Assembly (NCBI GenBank): GCA_022560375.1
Contig: JADFTK010000005.1
Coordinates: 1-44,248 of the forward strand
Length of the DNA: 44,248 bases
Reading direction: 5' to 3'
Origin: Patescibacteria group bacterium
Lineage (GTDB): Bacteria > Patescibacteriota > Patescibacteriia > UBA10025 > JAHIVO01
Under the pieces are notes generated by a model. That model saw only the letters and a program-made list of their open reading frames with translations, was not told the DNA's origin and made no database searches. The position numbers and the translations under genes are program-made. Shown here in pieces: positions 9,313 through 19,157 of this stretch. Every line of letters starts with the position of its first letter. Positions within the stretch are counted from its first letter, which is position 1.

Positions 9313-10065
9313 ATGGGAAGTTTTTTAGTACATGGCATCATCCTACAGCATAATAATTTCCGTGAAGTGGATAGGCTTTTGACTGTCTATACTGAGGAGA
9401 TGGGCAAATTGCAAGTTATCGCTCGAGGTGCTAGAAAAATTTCTAGTAAGATGGCTGGGTCGCTAGAGCCGTTATTAGAAGTCCAGATGATGTTTGTCCA
9501 TGGGCGGTATAATAATACTGTAACTTCCGTTGAGGTTTTAAATAGCTGGCAGCCATTGAAGACGGATGTGGATAAAGTGCAATTTGCTAATTATATATCT
9601 ATGATACTTGACCGCTCCACCAGGGATCAGCAGCGAGACGGCCGGATTTTCCATCTCTATAAAGGTACGCTAGAGGCAATTGAAAAGCAGCCATTTTTAT
9701 CTCAGCAACGTTCAATTACTATCTGGTTTTTCGTTTGGCAATTATTATTCTATTTGGGCCATCAACCCGAGTTGAATAATTGTTTGAACTGCCGCATAAA
9801 AATTGCCGCCAAAAAGAATTTTTTTACTATGTCTAAGGGTGGGGTTATCTGTTCCAGCTGTCGTAGCCAAAGCAGAGGTAATGTTTCAATTTCCAATAAT
9901 GCCATAAAAATACTGCGACTTCTAATTTCACAGCCTAGAGACACCCTCAATAATATTATTATTGGACGGTCGATAATGACAGAATTGGATGGCTTGACCA
10001 CTAGTTACCTGAATTATACTCAAGAGGGAGATTTTAGGATTAACGATTTTTTATTAGCGGTATAA
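9313..10065 (+). CDS. recO: DNA repair protein RecO
   Basis: Start GIILQHNNFREVDRLLTVYTEEMGKLQVIARGARK; CLNC...CSSC zinc site. Confidence 0.9.
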   Translation: MGSFLVHGIILQHNNFREVDRLLTVYTEEMGKLQVIARGARKISSKMAGSLEPLLEVQMMFVHGRYNNTVTSVEVLNSWQPLKTDVDKVQFANYISMILDRSTRDQQRDGRIFHLYKGTLEAIEKQPFLSQQRSITIWFFVWQLLFYLGHQPELNNCLNCRIKIAAKKNFFTMSKGGVICSSCRSQSRGNVSISNNAIKILRLLISQPRDTLNNIIIGRSIMTELDGLTTSYLNYTQEGDFRINDFLLAV

Positions 10066-10086
10066 TTTGATATACTATTACTATCT

Positions 10087-12069
10087 ATGCCACCCCGAAA
10101 GAAATCAGTCAAAAAAGAGAACTCGACGGTAAGAAAAATTACTGTTCATAGCGAACCCCATGATCCTATTGATAGCAATCATCAGGCAAGTTCAGATGTT
10201 CCCATAAACAATTTTGCGGCTTTGTACAGCAGGGGACGTGATCGAGCGACTGACATGACAAGGATAGATCGGCACGATCCTAACCGAAAGAAAAAAATAA
10301 TTGCTTGGGTGACGGTTCTTTTCATTATTATCATAGCTGCCGTTCTCGGTGGTTTTTATTTTTTTGTAAATCAAGAAGATAAATTTAGTGGAGACCAAAT
10401 TGATTTTTCATTGAAATTTACGGATATTGTTTCCTCTGGAGAAATAACCACCTTTATCATCGAGGTGGCCAACAATGAGGAGGTAGATCTTTTACAGGCT
10501 GAATTGACGGTGCGCTGGCCCACTGATTTTATTTTTGATTCATCTGATCCGCAATCTATCAATGAGGCTAATAATGCTTGGCAGCTAGGCACTATCAAAT
10601 CTGGCAAAAATAAATCGGTTAAAATATCTGGTAAGTTTTTAGGTGCCATAGGGACGATCAAAGAGATTACGGCTCTCCTGAGTTATTTGCCATCTAATTT
10701 TAATTCAGAGTTTCAGAGCACTGAAACATTTAGTGTGGCTATTGGTGCCTCCATATTGGATTTATCGATAAAAACTCCGGTAAACATTATTAGCGGATTA
10801 CCATCAGAATATACTATCAGCGTTACTAATAAATCCTCTGATTTACTAGATAATGTAAGCCTGATACTCAAATTACCGAATGATTTAGAAGTAAGCGATT
10901 TTGATCCCGAGCCTGATAAAGTTGGAATTACACGATGGGATTTTGAGGAGTTAGCCGGCGGGGAGCAAAAGACCATAAAATTTACCGGTTCATTGATCGC
11001 GGATATTGGAGTAATGAGAGAAATTGGTGTCGAAGCTGGTTATATAGATGGAGCTGGGCGATATAATAAGCAAGTTGAGGAGACTACCATAATATTTGTA
11101 GTTAACCCCCAATTAAATCTCACCTTGAGTCTAAATGATGGTGACAATGCAGTGGTATCATTTGGTGATACCCTTAATTATGAATTACAATATAATAATG
11201 ACAGTCAGTCAGTAGTCAGAAATTTGAAACTCACGGTAGTTTTAACAGGCGAGGTACTTGATTGGAAAAATATTGTTGATACTAAAAATGGCACCGTGAG
11301 TGACGGCAGTATTACCTGGGACTCCACCAGTATAGAGGCACTCAAATTAGTAAAGCCTGGAGATGAGGGATCAATCCAGTTCAGCATACCATTACTAAAG
11401 AATAAATCAGCTGATGATAGCAGCGATGGAAATTATATTATTGACAGTCAGGCCTTGGCCGTGGCTAGCGGTGAGGACGATTCGAGTGAAGGATCATTGG
11501 AAATTAAAAGTGAAAGTATCTCGACCTCAGTAAATAGTCGACTGGATTTGAAATCCGAAGCAAGATATTATAGTGATGAATTTTTGGAAGTTGGATCTGG
11601 ACCAGTGCCGCCTGAAATTGGGGAAGAAACCACCTACCAAATATATTGGTATCTGACCAATACCAGTAATGTGGTGAATAATATTACGGTCACGGCTACT
11701 TTACCAGATGATATTGTCTGGGCAGACGACTTTGTGATGACAGCTGGCAGCATGATTTATGATGAAAGTACGCGAACCGTAACCTGGACTATTAATAAAA
11801 TTCCTCAGCATGTAGGTCAGTTTATCGCTGAGCTAGAAGCTAGGTTTTCGGTATCTGTCACCCCCACCGATAGTGATCTCGGGAATCTGCTCATTTTAAT
11901 GAACAAAAGTACTGTCCAGGGTCAAGATAATTTCACGGAGGAATCACTGAGCCTGACGCAGGATCTGATAACTTCAGATTTATCAACCGATCCTCTGGCG
12001 GTGGGCAAGGGGATTGTGGTCGAGAGCAGTACTCCTACTAATGCTAATGAGAATACCAATAGCTTGTAA
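10087..12069 (+). CDS. Membrane-anchored surface protein with DUF11-like repeats
   Basis: N-terminal TM (IIAWVTVLFIIIIAAVLGGFYFFV) then repeated beta-rich DUF11-like units (YTISVTNKSSDLLDNVSLILKLPNDLE; YQIYWYLTNTSNVVNNITVTATLPDDI). Confidence 0.75.
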   Translation: MPPRKKSVKKENSTVRKITVHSEPHDPIDSNHQASSDVPINNFAALYSRGRDRATDMTRIDRHDPNRKKKIIAWVTVLFIIIIAAVLGGFYFFVNQEDKFSGDQIDFSLKFTDIVSSGEITTFIIEVANNEEVDLLQAELTVRWPTDFIFDSSDPQSINEANNAWQLGTIKSGKNKSVKISGKFLGAIGTIKEITALLSYLPSNFNSEFQSTETFSVAIGASILDLSIKTPVNIISGLPSEYTISVTNKSSDLLDNVSLILKLPNDLEVSDFDPEPDKVGITRWDFEELAGGEQKTIKFTGSLIADIGVMREIGVEAGYIDGAGRYNKQVEETTIIFVVNPQLNLTLSLNDGDNAVVSFGDTLNYELQYNNDSQSVVRNLKLTVVLTGEVLDWKNIVDTKNGTVSDGSITWDSTSIEALKLVKPGDEGSIQFSIPLLKNKSADDSSDGNYIIDSQALAVASGEDDSSEGSLEIKSESISTSVNSRLDLKSEARYYSDEFLEVGSGPVPPEIGEETTYQIYWYLTNTSNVVNNITVTATLPDDIVWADDFVMTAGSMIYDESTRTVTWTINKIPQHVGQFIAELEARFSVSVTPTDSDLGNLLILMNKSTVQGQDNFTEESLSLTQDLITSDLSTDPLAVGKGIVVESSTPTNANENTNSL

Positions 12070-12071
12070 TT

Positions 12072-12737
12072 TTATTGCGGAATAGTGGATGGGCCTTCTT
12101 GGTTGGTGTCACCTGATCTTTTATCTTTCAGAGAAAGATGCAGCACAATACTTATAATCGCAAATATTGCAGCCAGCCATAAAATAATTTCGGCTACCAT
12201 GGCTACTGGAGCACTATTTAGTCCTAGCATTAATATAATGACGGCTATCCCTTCGAGTGTCATTTTTATTTTGCCGGCATTGTTGGCTCCTAATTGGCGA
12301 CTTTTATTAAATAATATTTTGATAAGGGGAGCTATCACCGCAGCTAAGAGAACTAGGCTAATTTCTAAAGTTATAATGGTATAGATAATTATCTGGCTGA
12401 GGCGGTCCGGAGCGATAAGCAGCAACACACCGACGAAAAGTATTTTATCCGCTAGGGGATCTAATAACTTGCCTAATGTTGTTTCCTGATGGTAATATCG
12501 GGCGTGCACACCGTCTAATATATCCGTGAATAATCCAAGGAAAAACAGTATTACTACCCAAGCGTATAACCCCTCCTGGTAGGTAAAATATATTGGCACT
12601 ATTAATAAAGCCCTGACACCTGATATTAGATTGGAATTAAACCAGGCCGGAATCATTTTGACAATATTTTGAAATACCATCTCTTTCTTGCCCATGAATC
12701 GGTTGAGCCAGGAATTGCCAATATTTTTATCTATCAT
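12072..12737 (-). CDS. pgsA: CDP-alcohol phosphatidyltransferase (PgsA-like)
   Basis: DILDGVHARYYHQETTLGKLLDPLADKILFVGVLLL matches the CDP-alcohol phosphotransferase signature. Track start at 12788 overlaps tgt; an internal ATG at 12737 is more likely. Confidence 0.85.
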   Translation of the reverse strand: MIDKNIGNSWLNRFMGKKEMVFQNIVKMIPAWFNSNLISGVRALLIVPIYFTYQEGLYAWVVILFFLGLFTDILDGVHARYYHQETTLGKLLDPLADKILFVGVLLLIAPDRLSQIIIYTIITLEISLVLLAAVIAPLIKILFNKSRQLGANNAGKIKMTLEGIAVIILMLGLNSAPVAMVAEIILWLAAIFAIISIVLHLSLKDKRSGDTNQEGPSTIPQ

Positions 12738-12771
12738 ACCTTCACTGTAACTAATTTTATTTTGACTGTCT

Positions 12772-13872
12772 ATGTCATGGCGCATCATTAAATCGAGTAA
12801 AAAATCTTCTGCCCGGGCTGGTACTTTGTCAACTAGACATGGCCGTTTTGCTACGCCGGCATTTATGCCGGTCGCTACTCGTGGGGCGGTTAAGTCACTG
12901 TCGGCGGAAGAGCTGCATCAGGTCGGCAGCCAGATTATCTTAGCTAACACTTATCATCTCTGGCAAAGGCCAGGCCTCTCAATTATAAAAAAAGCTGGTG
13001 GGCTGCATAATTTCATGAACTGGGATGGACCAATTTTAACTGACTCTGGCGGATACCAGGTTTATTCACTGGCCAAATTAAGAAAAATAACTGAGCAAGG
13101 CGTATCGTTTGTATCGGAAATTGACGGGACCAAGCTCATGCTTACTCCTGAAAAAGCTATTGATATTCAGCAGGTACTAGGCTCGGATATCATGATGGTT
13201 TTAGATGAGTGCCCACCATATCCCTCAACCGTAAAATATGCCAGAAACTCAATGGCACTAACTACCCGGTGGGCCAAGCGATCCCTTAATTATAAAAAAA
13301 AGAAACGGATTAGCCAACAGTTATTATTTGGCATTGTGCAGGGATCTGTATATAAGTCTTTACGCCAAGCTCATGCGGCGGAACTTTCTCAATTAAATTT
13401 TGACGGTTATGCCTTAGGCGGTTTGGCGGTTGGGGAGCCCACTAATATAATGTATCGGGTGTTAGATTTTACTGTCCCGATATTACCCTTCGATAAACCG
13501 CGGTATTTAATGGGCACGGGTAAGCCCGACCAGATCGTGGAAGCGGTCAAGCGTGGTATAGATATGTTTGATTGTGTCATCCCTACGAGGCATGCTCGTC
13601 ATGGTACAATTTATATTTGGAAAAGTAATAAGCCCCAAGGAAATTTTTTTGACGAATTACGCATTAAACAATCAAAATTTGCTAAAGACTTGAAGCCACT
13701 TGATAAACGCTGTGGATGCCAAACTTGTACCAACTATTCACGAGCCTACTTACGTCATTTGTTTATGTCAGGAGATCCACTGGGCAGTCGACTGGCATCT
13801 TTGCATAATGTATATTTTTATCTTGAACTGATGGCCAAATTGAGGGTATTAATAAAAAGTGGTAAGATATAA
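12772..13872 (+). CDS. tgt: Queuine/preQ1 tRNA-ribosyltransferase
   Basis: RHGRFATPAFMPVATRGAVKSL...ILTDSGGYQVYSL...CGCQTCTNYSRAYLRHLF. Confidence 0.95.
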   Translation: MSWRIIKSSKKSSARAGTLSTRHGRFATPAFMPVATRGAVKSLSAEELHQVGSQIILANTYHLWQRPGLSIIKKAGGLHNFMNWDGPILTDSGGYQVYSLAKLRKITEQGVSFVSEIDGTKLMLTPEKAIDIQQVLGSDIMMVLDECPPYPSTVKYARNSMALTTRWAKRSLNYKKKKRISQQLLFGIVQGSVYKSLRQAHAAELSQLNFDGYALGGLAVGEPTNIMYRVLDFTVPILPFDKPRYLMGTGKPDQIVEAVKRGIDMFDCVIPTRHARHGTIYIWKSNKPQGNFFDELRIKQSKFAKDLKPLDKRCGCQTCTNYSRAYLRHLFMSGDPLGSRLASLHNVYFYLELMAKLRVLIKSGKI

Positions 13873-13874
13873 AT

Positions 13875-14255
13875 ATGAAGGATATCTTTCGGCCCACTAA
13901 GGCAAAAATTATAGTCACTTTGTTACTACCCTTATATATAGGCATGGTTATAGAGGTTGCTAGCATATCGAGCGGTGGTTTAGCCGCAGGAGAATGGAAA
14001 TTAATATTTCTACCATTTGCTTTTTTGTTCTTTGGAGGTCTGGCTGTATTTATTGTTAATGAGAATTTTTTTTCCGCTTTATCCAATTATTCATTCGGAG
14101 AGTCAGTTTGGTATTTTTTTCTGGAAATTATACTGCCGTTGATTATTAATTATGTGATCGCTTGTTTACTGGTGCATTATTCAAAAAAATTGTGGCGTCA
14201 ATACAAGAAAACATCCGTCGATTTACCGCCAGTTGACGAAGAATTGAGTCTCTAA
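13875..14255 (+). CDS. Small integral membrane protein
   Basis: 126-aa ORF with several hydrophobic segments, 2 nt after tgt. Confidence 0.65.
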   Translation: MKDIFRPTKAKIIVTLLLPLYIGMVIEVASISSGGLAAGEWKLIFLPFAFLFFGGLAVFIVNENFFSALSNYSFGESVWYFFLEIILPLIINYVIACLLVHYSKKLWRQYKKTSVDLPPVDEELSL

Positions 14256-14370
14256 CTACATTCAGCAGTAAAAAAATATAGTTACCCACAGCCTGAATGG
14301 TTGTTTTTTTGTACAGATTTGATAGAATAATCTTTACAAATTAAAAAAATAAAAAAAGAAAGGTAAATCA

Positions 14371-14844
14371 ATGATCAATATTCGTAAGGCTTCATGTGTT
14401 GATAGCCGGATTATTTCGCAACTTCTGCATAAAAAATATTCTTTTCAATCTCCTGAAGAGGCTGAAGGCATTTTTTTAACAGAGTGTCAGAACAATCATT
14501 TCCGCATTGTCGAAGATGGTGAAAAGGTGATAGGGTTAATTAGCTGGCGAATTCAAGGTATTCTTAACCATGGTGTTATTGAATTAGCTCGCCTAGCCGT
14601 CGACCCGGATATTTTGGACCCTAAGTATGTTAAGGAAATGCTGTTTGATGTAATGGTTGCCGAGGCTGATTACTATTACAAGAAATATGGTTTTAAGCTT
14701 AGGAAGATTTATTCACTAATTCATGAGGACAATAGGGTTGTTAAAGATTTTTTTATTGATAAGGGGATGGAGCAGGAAGCTGTATTACGAGATCATTATA
14801 GGCGAGGCCAGGATGAACTTGTTTTTTCAATGTTTCTAGCCTAA
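14371..14844 (+). CDS. GNAT-like N-acetyltransferase
   Basis: MINIRKASCVDSRIISQLL...FRIVEDGEKVIGLISWRI...ELARLAVDP resembles the GNAT fold. Confidence 0.7.
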   Translation: MINIRKASCVDSRIISQLLHKKYSFQSPEEAEGIFLTECQNNHFRIVEDGEKVIGLISWRIQGILNHGVIELARLAVDPDILDPKYVKEMLFDVMVAEADYYYKKYGFKLRKIYSLIHEDNRVVKDFFIDKGMEQEAVLRDHYRRGQDELVFSMFLA

Positions 14845-14849
14845 TTTTA

Positions 14850-15341
14850 ATGGCCACTATTACTAATAAAATTATATTATGGCTGGCTACTGGTTTTGGC
14901 ACTGGCTATTTGCCGTGGGCACCGGGAAGCTGGGGAGCTGCGGCTGCTGCTATCATGGGATGGTGGCTAGTCGACCTGCCATTTTTATGGTATTTATTGA
15001 TTATTTTTGCTCTAACCGTCATTGGTTTTGGTGTGTCGCCAGCAGCAGATAGGTATCTATCTATAAAGTCAGGTAAAAAATATGATAATAGCCAAATAGT
15101 CATAGATGAATGGGTAGGCATGCTAATTACATTATTACCCTTTTATTTTTTTGAAAAAAGTATTCTCTATCTAGTCATTGGATTTTTAATGTTTAGAATT
15201 TTTGATACATTGAAGTTCGGTTTGGCAAAATTAGCTGACCAGTGGCGCCATAGTGGGGGAGTGATGCTAGACGACATAGTGGCTGGCCTACATTCCGGAA
15301 TTTTTTTCTTTATCGCTCTCTGGGTAATGGAAAAATTTTAA
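14850..15341 (+). CDS. pgpA: Phosphatidylglycerophosphatase A
   Basis: ATGFGTGYLPWAPGSWGAAAA...IVIDEWVGMLITLLPF...FDTLKFGLAKLAD...GGVMLDDIVAG. Confidence 0.9.
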   Translation: MATITNKIILWLATGFGTGYLPWAPGSWGAAAAAIMGWWLVDLPFLWYLLIIFALTVIGFGVSPAADRYLSIKSGKKYDNSQIVIDEWVGMLITLLPFYFFEKSILYLVIGFLMFRIFDTLKFGLAKLADQWRHSGGVMLDDIVAGLHSGIFFFIALWVMEKF

Positions 15342-15366
15342 ACGTATAAAATTTTATCATTAAAAG

Positions 15367-15386
15367 TCGGTAAATACCGATTTTTT
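15367..15386 (+). terminator. Rho-independent terminator after pgpA
   Basis: TCGGTA-aa-TACCGA-TTTTTT. Confidence 0.7.
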
Positions 15387-15450
15387 CGTTATCATGATTC
15401 TTTACTAAAGGGTAAAAAAATGCTAAAATGAATATAATTAGCTTGTCTTT

Positions 15451-15843
15451 ATGTCTAATAATATTTTCCTAGCTACAATAAAGTATATCTTGGTTGAAAT
15501 TCTGTGGGACATAATTTACTTCCCCATTTGGTGGTATACCAAGGGGTTGGTTAAGGTGGCTCGATATTGTCTTGATAGCGCTCAGTTTCATTTACAGCGC
15601 CGCATCGGACTTAGCATCTGGCTGAAGAGCATGTTTAAGCCAATGTTTGGTGACTATACTAAAGAGGGTCGGATCATTAGCTTCTTTATGCGTATTTTTG
15701 TTTTGATTTGGAAGCTGGCTTCATCATTAGTTTGGCTAATAATTTTATTAATCCTTTTTATAGTCTGGCTGCTTTTGCCGCTGCTCGTAGTTTATTTTAT
15801 TCTGTACCAGACATTTAATATTCCATTTTTTTCTTATTCTTGA
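15451..15843 (+). CDS. Small membrane protein in an operon with the ClpC-like ATPase
   Basis: 130 aa, hydrophobic N-terminal segment and a long C-terminal one (LASSLVWLIILLILFIVWLLLPLLVVYFILY); ends 3 nt before the next start. Confidence 0.75.
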   Translation: MSNNIFLATIKYILVEILWDIIYFPIWWYTKGLVKVARYCLDSAQFHLQRRIGLSIWLKSMFKPMFGDYTKEGRIISFFMRIFVLIWKLASSLVWLIILLILFIVWLLLPLLVVYFILYQTFNIPFFSYS

Positions 15844-15846
15844 TCT

Positions 15847-18612
15847 ATGGCGGAACCAAAAGGCAAGAAATTTCTTTTCCTAGAGTGCCCTGTGTGTCAG
15901 GGGACTGGTCATGAAGGTGATCGGGAATGTTCTCGTTGTGGAGAGCGAGGTATGTTTGCTTGGCTGGATAATGAAATTTTGCAGTGGTCAAAAAAAATAG
16001 ACACCCTTCATATATTTGAGGAAGCACTGGAGAGAACAGTCAATGCTATGATAAATGGTTTCCTGATTTTTTTCGGGGTAGTAGGTTTACTCTCTCTGGT
16101 AGTGACTATAGTGGTCATGGTGCAGGAGCAGGCAAATATTTTAGAATTTTGGAAACTCCAGAATGGGTTAATGGGCATTTTTGCCATTAGTCTTCTGACT
16201 GATTTATACGCCTATTATAGGCTACAACGACAATCCCTCAACGAGCGCACTGTAAAGAAGAAAAGCTTTGAAACTTTTTTGACCGAAGAGGATGCTCGAG
16301 TATTATTTGATCAGGCCACGCAGCTGGATAATAAAAAAATAATAGAGGTATCAGATGCCTATACTGCCACCGCCCTTAGGGTAGTGGAAGGCGGATGGCA
16401 AATGGCCAAGCGTTTGAAGCACAACAGTGCTACTCCTTTGCATATACTAGCTACCTTGCTAGGCTACCCAGATACTCAGGTGGTACTGGCACGGCTGGGT
16501 TTGGACGGTAAGATATTGGTGGAGAAAATATCCCGAAGTCTGCAAAAGATACCAAGGGCAACTGGAGCAGAGGTTAGTATATCGACGGACTATAAAAGGG
16601 TGTTGATTCAAGCCTATGCTGAAGCCTATAATAGTCGGCGAGAACAGGTAGATGTGCCCCAGCTACTGATGGCAGTTGTGAAGATTGATGATACCTCTCG
16701 AGACATTTTGTATGATATGGAGATAGAGCAGGAAGAGGTGGTCAATGTGGTTGAATGGCTAAATATCCAACATCGCTTTTCACAGCAGTGGCGAAAATGG
16801 AGAAGCAAAGCGGTCTATAAGTCTAAAGGCGTAATGAATAAATCAATGACCGCACAAGCCACTCCACTGCTGGATCGTTTTGCTAATGATTTAACTCAAT
16901 TAGCCCAGCGTGGCATTTTGTCCCCGACTATTGGGCGTGATAAAGAGATCGAAGAAACGTTAAGAATTATTGAAGGTGGTAAAAATGTAATCCTATCAGG
17001 AAATCCAGGCGTGGGTAAAACCAGTATAGTTGAAGGCATCGCTGAATTGATGGCTTCTGAAGAGGTGCCGGAAGTACTCCAGGATAAAAGGTTTGTGAGC
17101 CTCTCCATTGCTTCACTAGTCGGCGCCGCCGGGCGGCAAGGCGAGCTGGAGGGGATATTACTGGAAATTATTAACGAGGTTGCCAGATCGGGTAATATAT
17201 TGTTATTTATTGATAATATTCAAAACATGGTGGGAGTTTCCACGCAGGGATCCCAAAATTTAGATATTGCTGAGATGTTTGCCAGTGCCCTGCAGAAGGG
17301 ACTGTTTTACTGCATCGCCACGACCACCCCCCAAGACTATCGCCGCTATATAGAGCCCAGCAGCGCCCTAACCTCGGTATTCCAAAAAGTATCCGTGGAG
17401 GAGCCGGATATCAATGGGGCCATTTTGGTTCTCGAGGGCAAGGCCAGTTCCATCGAAGCTAAAAATGATATATATTTTTCCTATGAGGCCATAGAGAGAA
17501 CCGTAAAATTGTCTGAGAGATATATACAGGATAGATATTTACCCGAAAAAGCTATTTCTTTATTACAGGAGATTGCAGTATATGTCCGCAAGAAAAGAGG
17601 CAAGGGAGCCATAGTTCGTGGAGAGGATGTCGCGGAAATTATATCTACCCGCACTAACGTACCTATTACAAAAATTACCGAAAAAGAGTCGGCCAAGTTA
17701 CTAAACCTGGAGGAGCACATCCATGAACGGATGATTGATCAGGCAGAGGCGGTATCCGCTGTAGCCACAGCTCTTCGTCGAGCCCGGGCTGAATTGAGGG
17801 ATGTCAGCAGGCCGATAGTAAATTTATTATTTCTGGGGCCAACTGGTGTAGGTAAAACTGAATTGGCGAAGACAGTAGCGGAAGTATATTTTGGATCAGA
17901 AGAAAATATGATCAGGCTTGATATGTCCGAGTACCAAGAACGCTCTTCTATTAATCGGTTGATTGGCGCTCCGCCAGGTATGGCTGGTGGAACCAAGGGT
18001 GGCTTTTTAACGGAAGCGGTCCGCTCGAAACCATTTTCCCTGGTACTCCTGGATGAAATTGAAAAAGCCCATCCTGATATCCTGAACATATTTTTGCAGG
18101 TAATGGATGATGGCCGATTAACTGATACGCAGGGGAGGACTATTAATTTTTCAAATGTAATATTGATAGCCACCTCCAATGCCGGTACCTCGATGATCCA
18201 GGATCGCATGAAGGCTAATATTGGCATTGATCAAATTAAAGAGGAACTTATTAATGAGGGGTTGAAAGCTTTTTTCCGACCAGAATTTTTGAATCGTTTT
18301 GATAATATTGTGGTATTCAAGCCATTAGCCTATGAAGAAATTTTGCAAATAGTAGATCTCATGCTCAATAAAGTAGCGGAGCGTTTATCGGCCAAAGGGA
18401 TCAGTCTGGAAGTTACGCCGGAAGCTAAAGAAGAACTAGCCAAGGATGGATATGATCCGGTGTTTGGTGCTAGACCGCTCAGGCGGGCTATTCAGAATAC
18501 GGTGGACAATGCCTTGGCCACATATTTATTACAGGGGAAGCTGAGCCGGCGTGATGTGGCTGTATTGGAGCCGGGCGGCAAGATTACGGTAAAGCGAGCA
18601 GAGGCAATATAA
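15847..18612 (+). CDS. Membrane-anchored ClpC/ClpB-type AAA+ ATPase with N-terminal zinc knuckle
   Basis: CPVCQGTGHEGDRECSRCGERG, two TM segments, Clp_N-like region, D1 Walker A GNPGVGKTS, D2 Walker A GPTGVGKTE, D2 Walker B LVLLDEIEKAHPD, ClpB_D2-small-like C-terminus. Confidence 0.9.
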   Translation: MAEPKGKKFLFLECPVCQGTGHEGDRECSRCGERGMFAWLDNEILQWSKKIDTLHIFEEALERTVNAMINGFLIFFGVVGLLSLVVTIVVMVQEQANILEFWKLQNGLMGIFAISLLTDLYAYYRLQRQSLNERTVKKKSFETFLTEEDARVLFDQATQLDNKKIIEVSDAYTATALRVVEGGWQMAKRLKHNSATPLHILATLLGYPDTQVVLARLGLDGKILVEKISRSLQKIPRATGAEVSISTDYKRVLIQAYAEAYNSRREQVDVPQLLMAVVKIDDTSRDILYDMEIEQEEVVNVVEWLNIQHRFSQQWRKWRSKAVYKSKGVMNKSMTAQATPLLDRFANDLTQLAQRGILSPTIGRDKEIEETLRIIEGGKNVILSGNPGVGKTSIVEGIAELMASEEVPEVLQDKRFVSLSIASLVGAAGRQGELEGILLEIINEVARSGNILLFIDNIQNMVGVSTQGSQNLDIAEMFASALQKGLFYCIATTTPQDYRRYIEPSSALTSVFQKVSVEEPDINGAILVLEGKASSIEAKNDIYFSYEAIERTVKLSERYIQDRYLPEKAISLLQEIAVYVRKKRGKGAIVRGEDVAEIISTRTNVPITKITEKESAKLLNLEEHIHERMIDQAEAVSAVATALRRARAELRDVSRPIVNLLFLGPTGVGKTELAKTVAEVYFGSEENMIRLDMSEYQERSSINRLIGAPPGMAGGTKGGFLTEAVRSKPFSLVLLDEIEKAHPDILNIFLQVMDDGRLTDTQGRTINFSNVILIATSNAGTSMIQDRMKANIGIDQIKEELINEGLKAFFRPEFLNRFDNIVVFKPLAYEEILQIVDLMLNKVAERLSAKGISLEVTPEAKEELAKDGYDPVFGARPLRRAIQNTVDNALATYLLQGKLSRRDVAVLEPGGKITVKRAEAI

Positions 18613-18650
18613 AAACAGCTCACCAGTAAGATTATGGTAGCCGTTTTTTT
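18613..18650. terminator. Bidirectional terminator between convergent genes
   Basis: Imperfect stem GCTCACCA/TGGTAGC flanked by an A-run on the left and a T-run on the right. Confidence 0.6.
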
Positions 18651-19044
18651 ATGAGGACAGTTCTCTGGTCTGAGTAAACACAAAAAGTACCAGCACCCAC
18701 GATATTAGTACCACAATCATCCCAATAATGGCTGCCTTGAGTATATCCTTAGCTTTACGCACCCTTTCTTCATTACCAGCACTGGTCATCCACATAAATC
18801 CTCCCCAGATAATCATGACCACCGCAACCAAGCCGAGAAAGCTCAGCGCCCATTTAATTGTATTGACGGTAATCTGTACTGGGCTGGCTGTTGTCAGGCC
18901 GGTGGCGTCTGCGATTTTATCTTCAGGATCAAACTCCGCACCCCGAAATCCATCTTCTACAGCGAATATTTTTTTAGAAAAAATAATGGCACTGGTAGCC
19001 ACCAGAGATAGCGTTCCGATAATTTTCCACAGATTTTTTTTCAT
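18649..19044 (-). CDS. T4SS_pilin / VirB2-like small membrane protein
   Basis: Signal-like N-terminus, then two TM segments with VTVNTIKWALSFLGLVAVVMIIWGGFMWMTSAGNEERVRKAKDILKAAIIGMIVVLISWVLV-type sequence seen in CPR T4SS_pilin-like proteins. Confidence 0.75.
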   Translation of the reverse strand: MKKNLWKIIGTLSLVATSAIIFSKKIFAVEDGFRGAEFDPEDKIADATGLTTASPVQITVNTIKWALSFLGLVAVVMIIWGGFMWMTSAGNEERVRKAKDILKAAIIGMIVVLISWVLVLFVFTQTRELSS

Positions 19045-19157
19045 AAGGTAATGATTAATATGCGGTAATTATACGATTTGAGATACGTACTGTCAACGAA
19101 GATATAAGCATGTATTTTATTGCTTAATAGTAAAATAATAGCTATAATTACATTAAT

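Noticed and set aside
17739-18227. 162-aa minus-strand ORF opposite the AAA+ gene
   Set aside because: Lies fully inside conserved D2 ATPase coding sequence.
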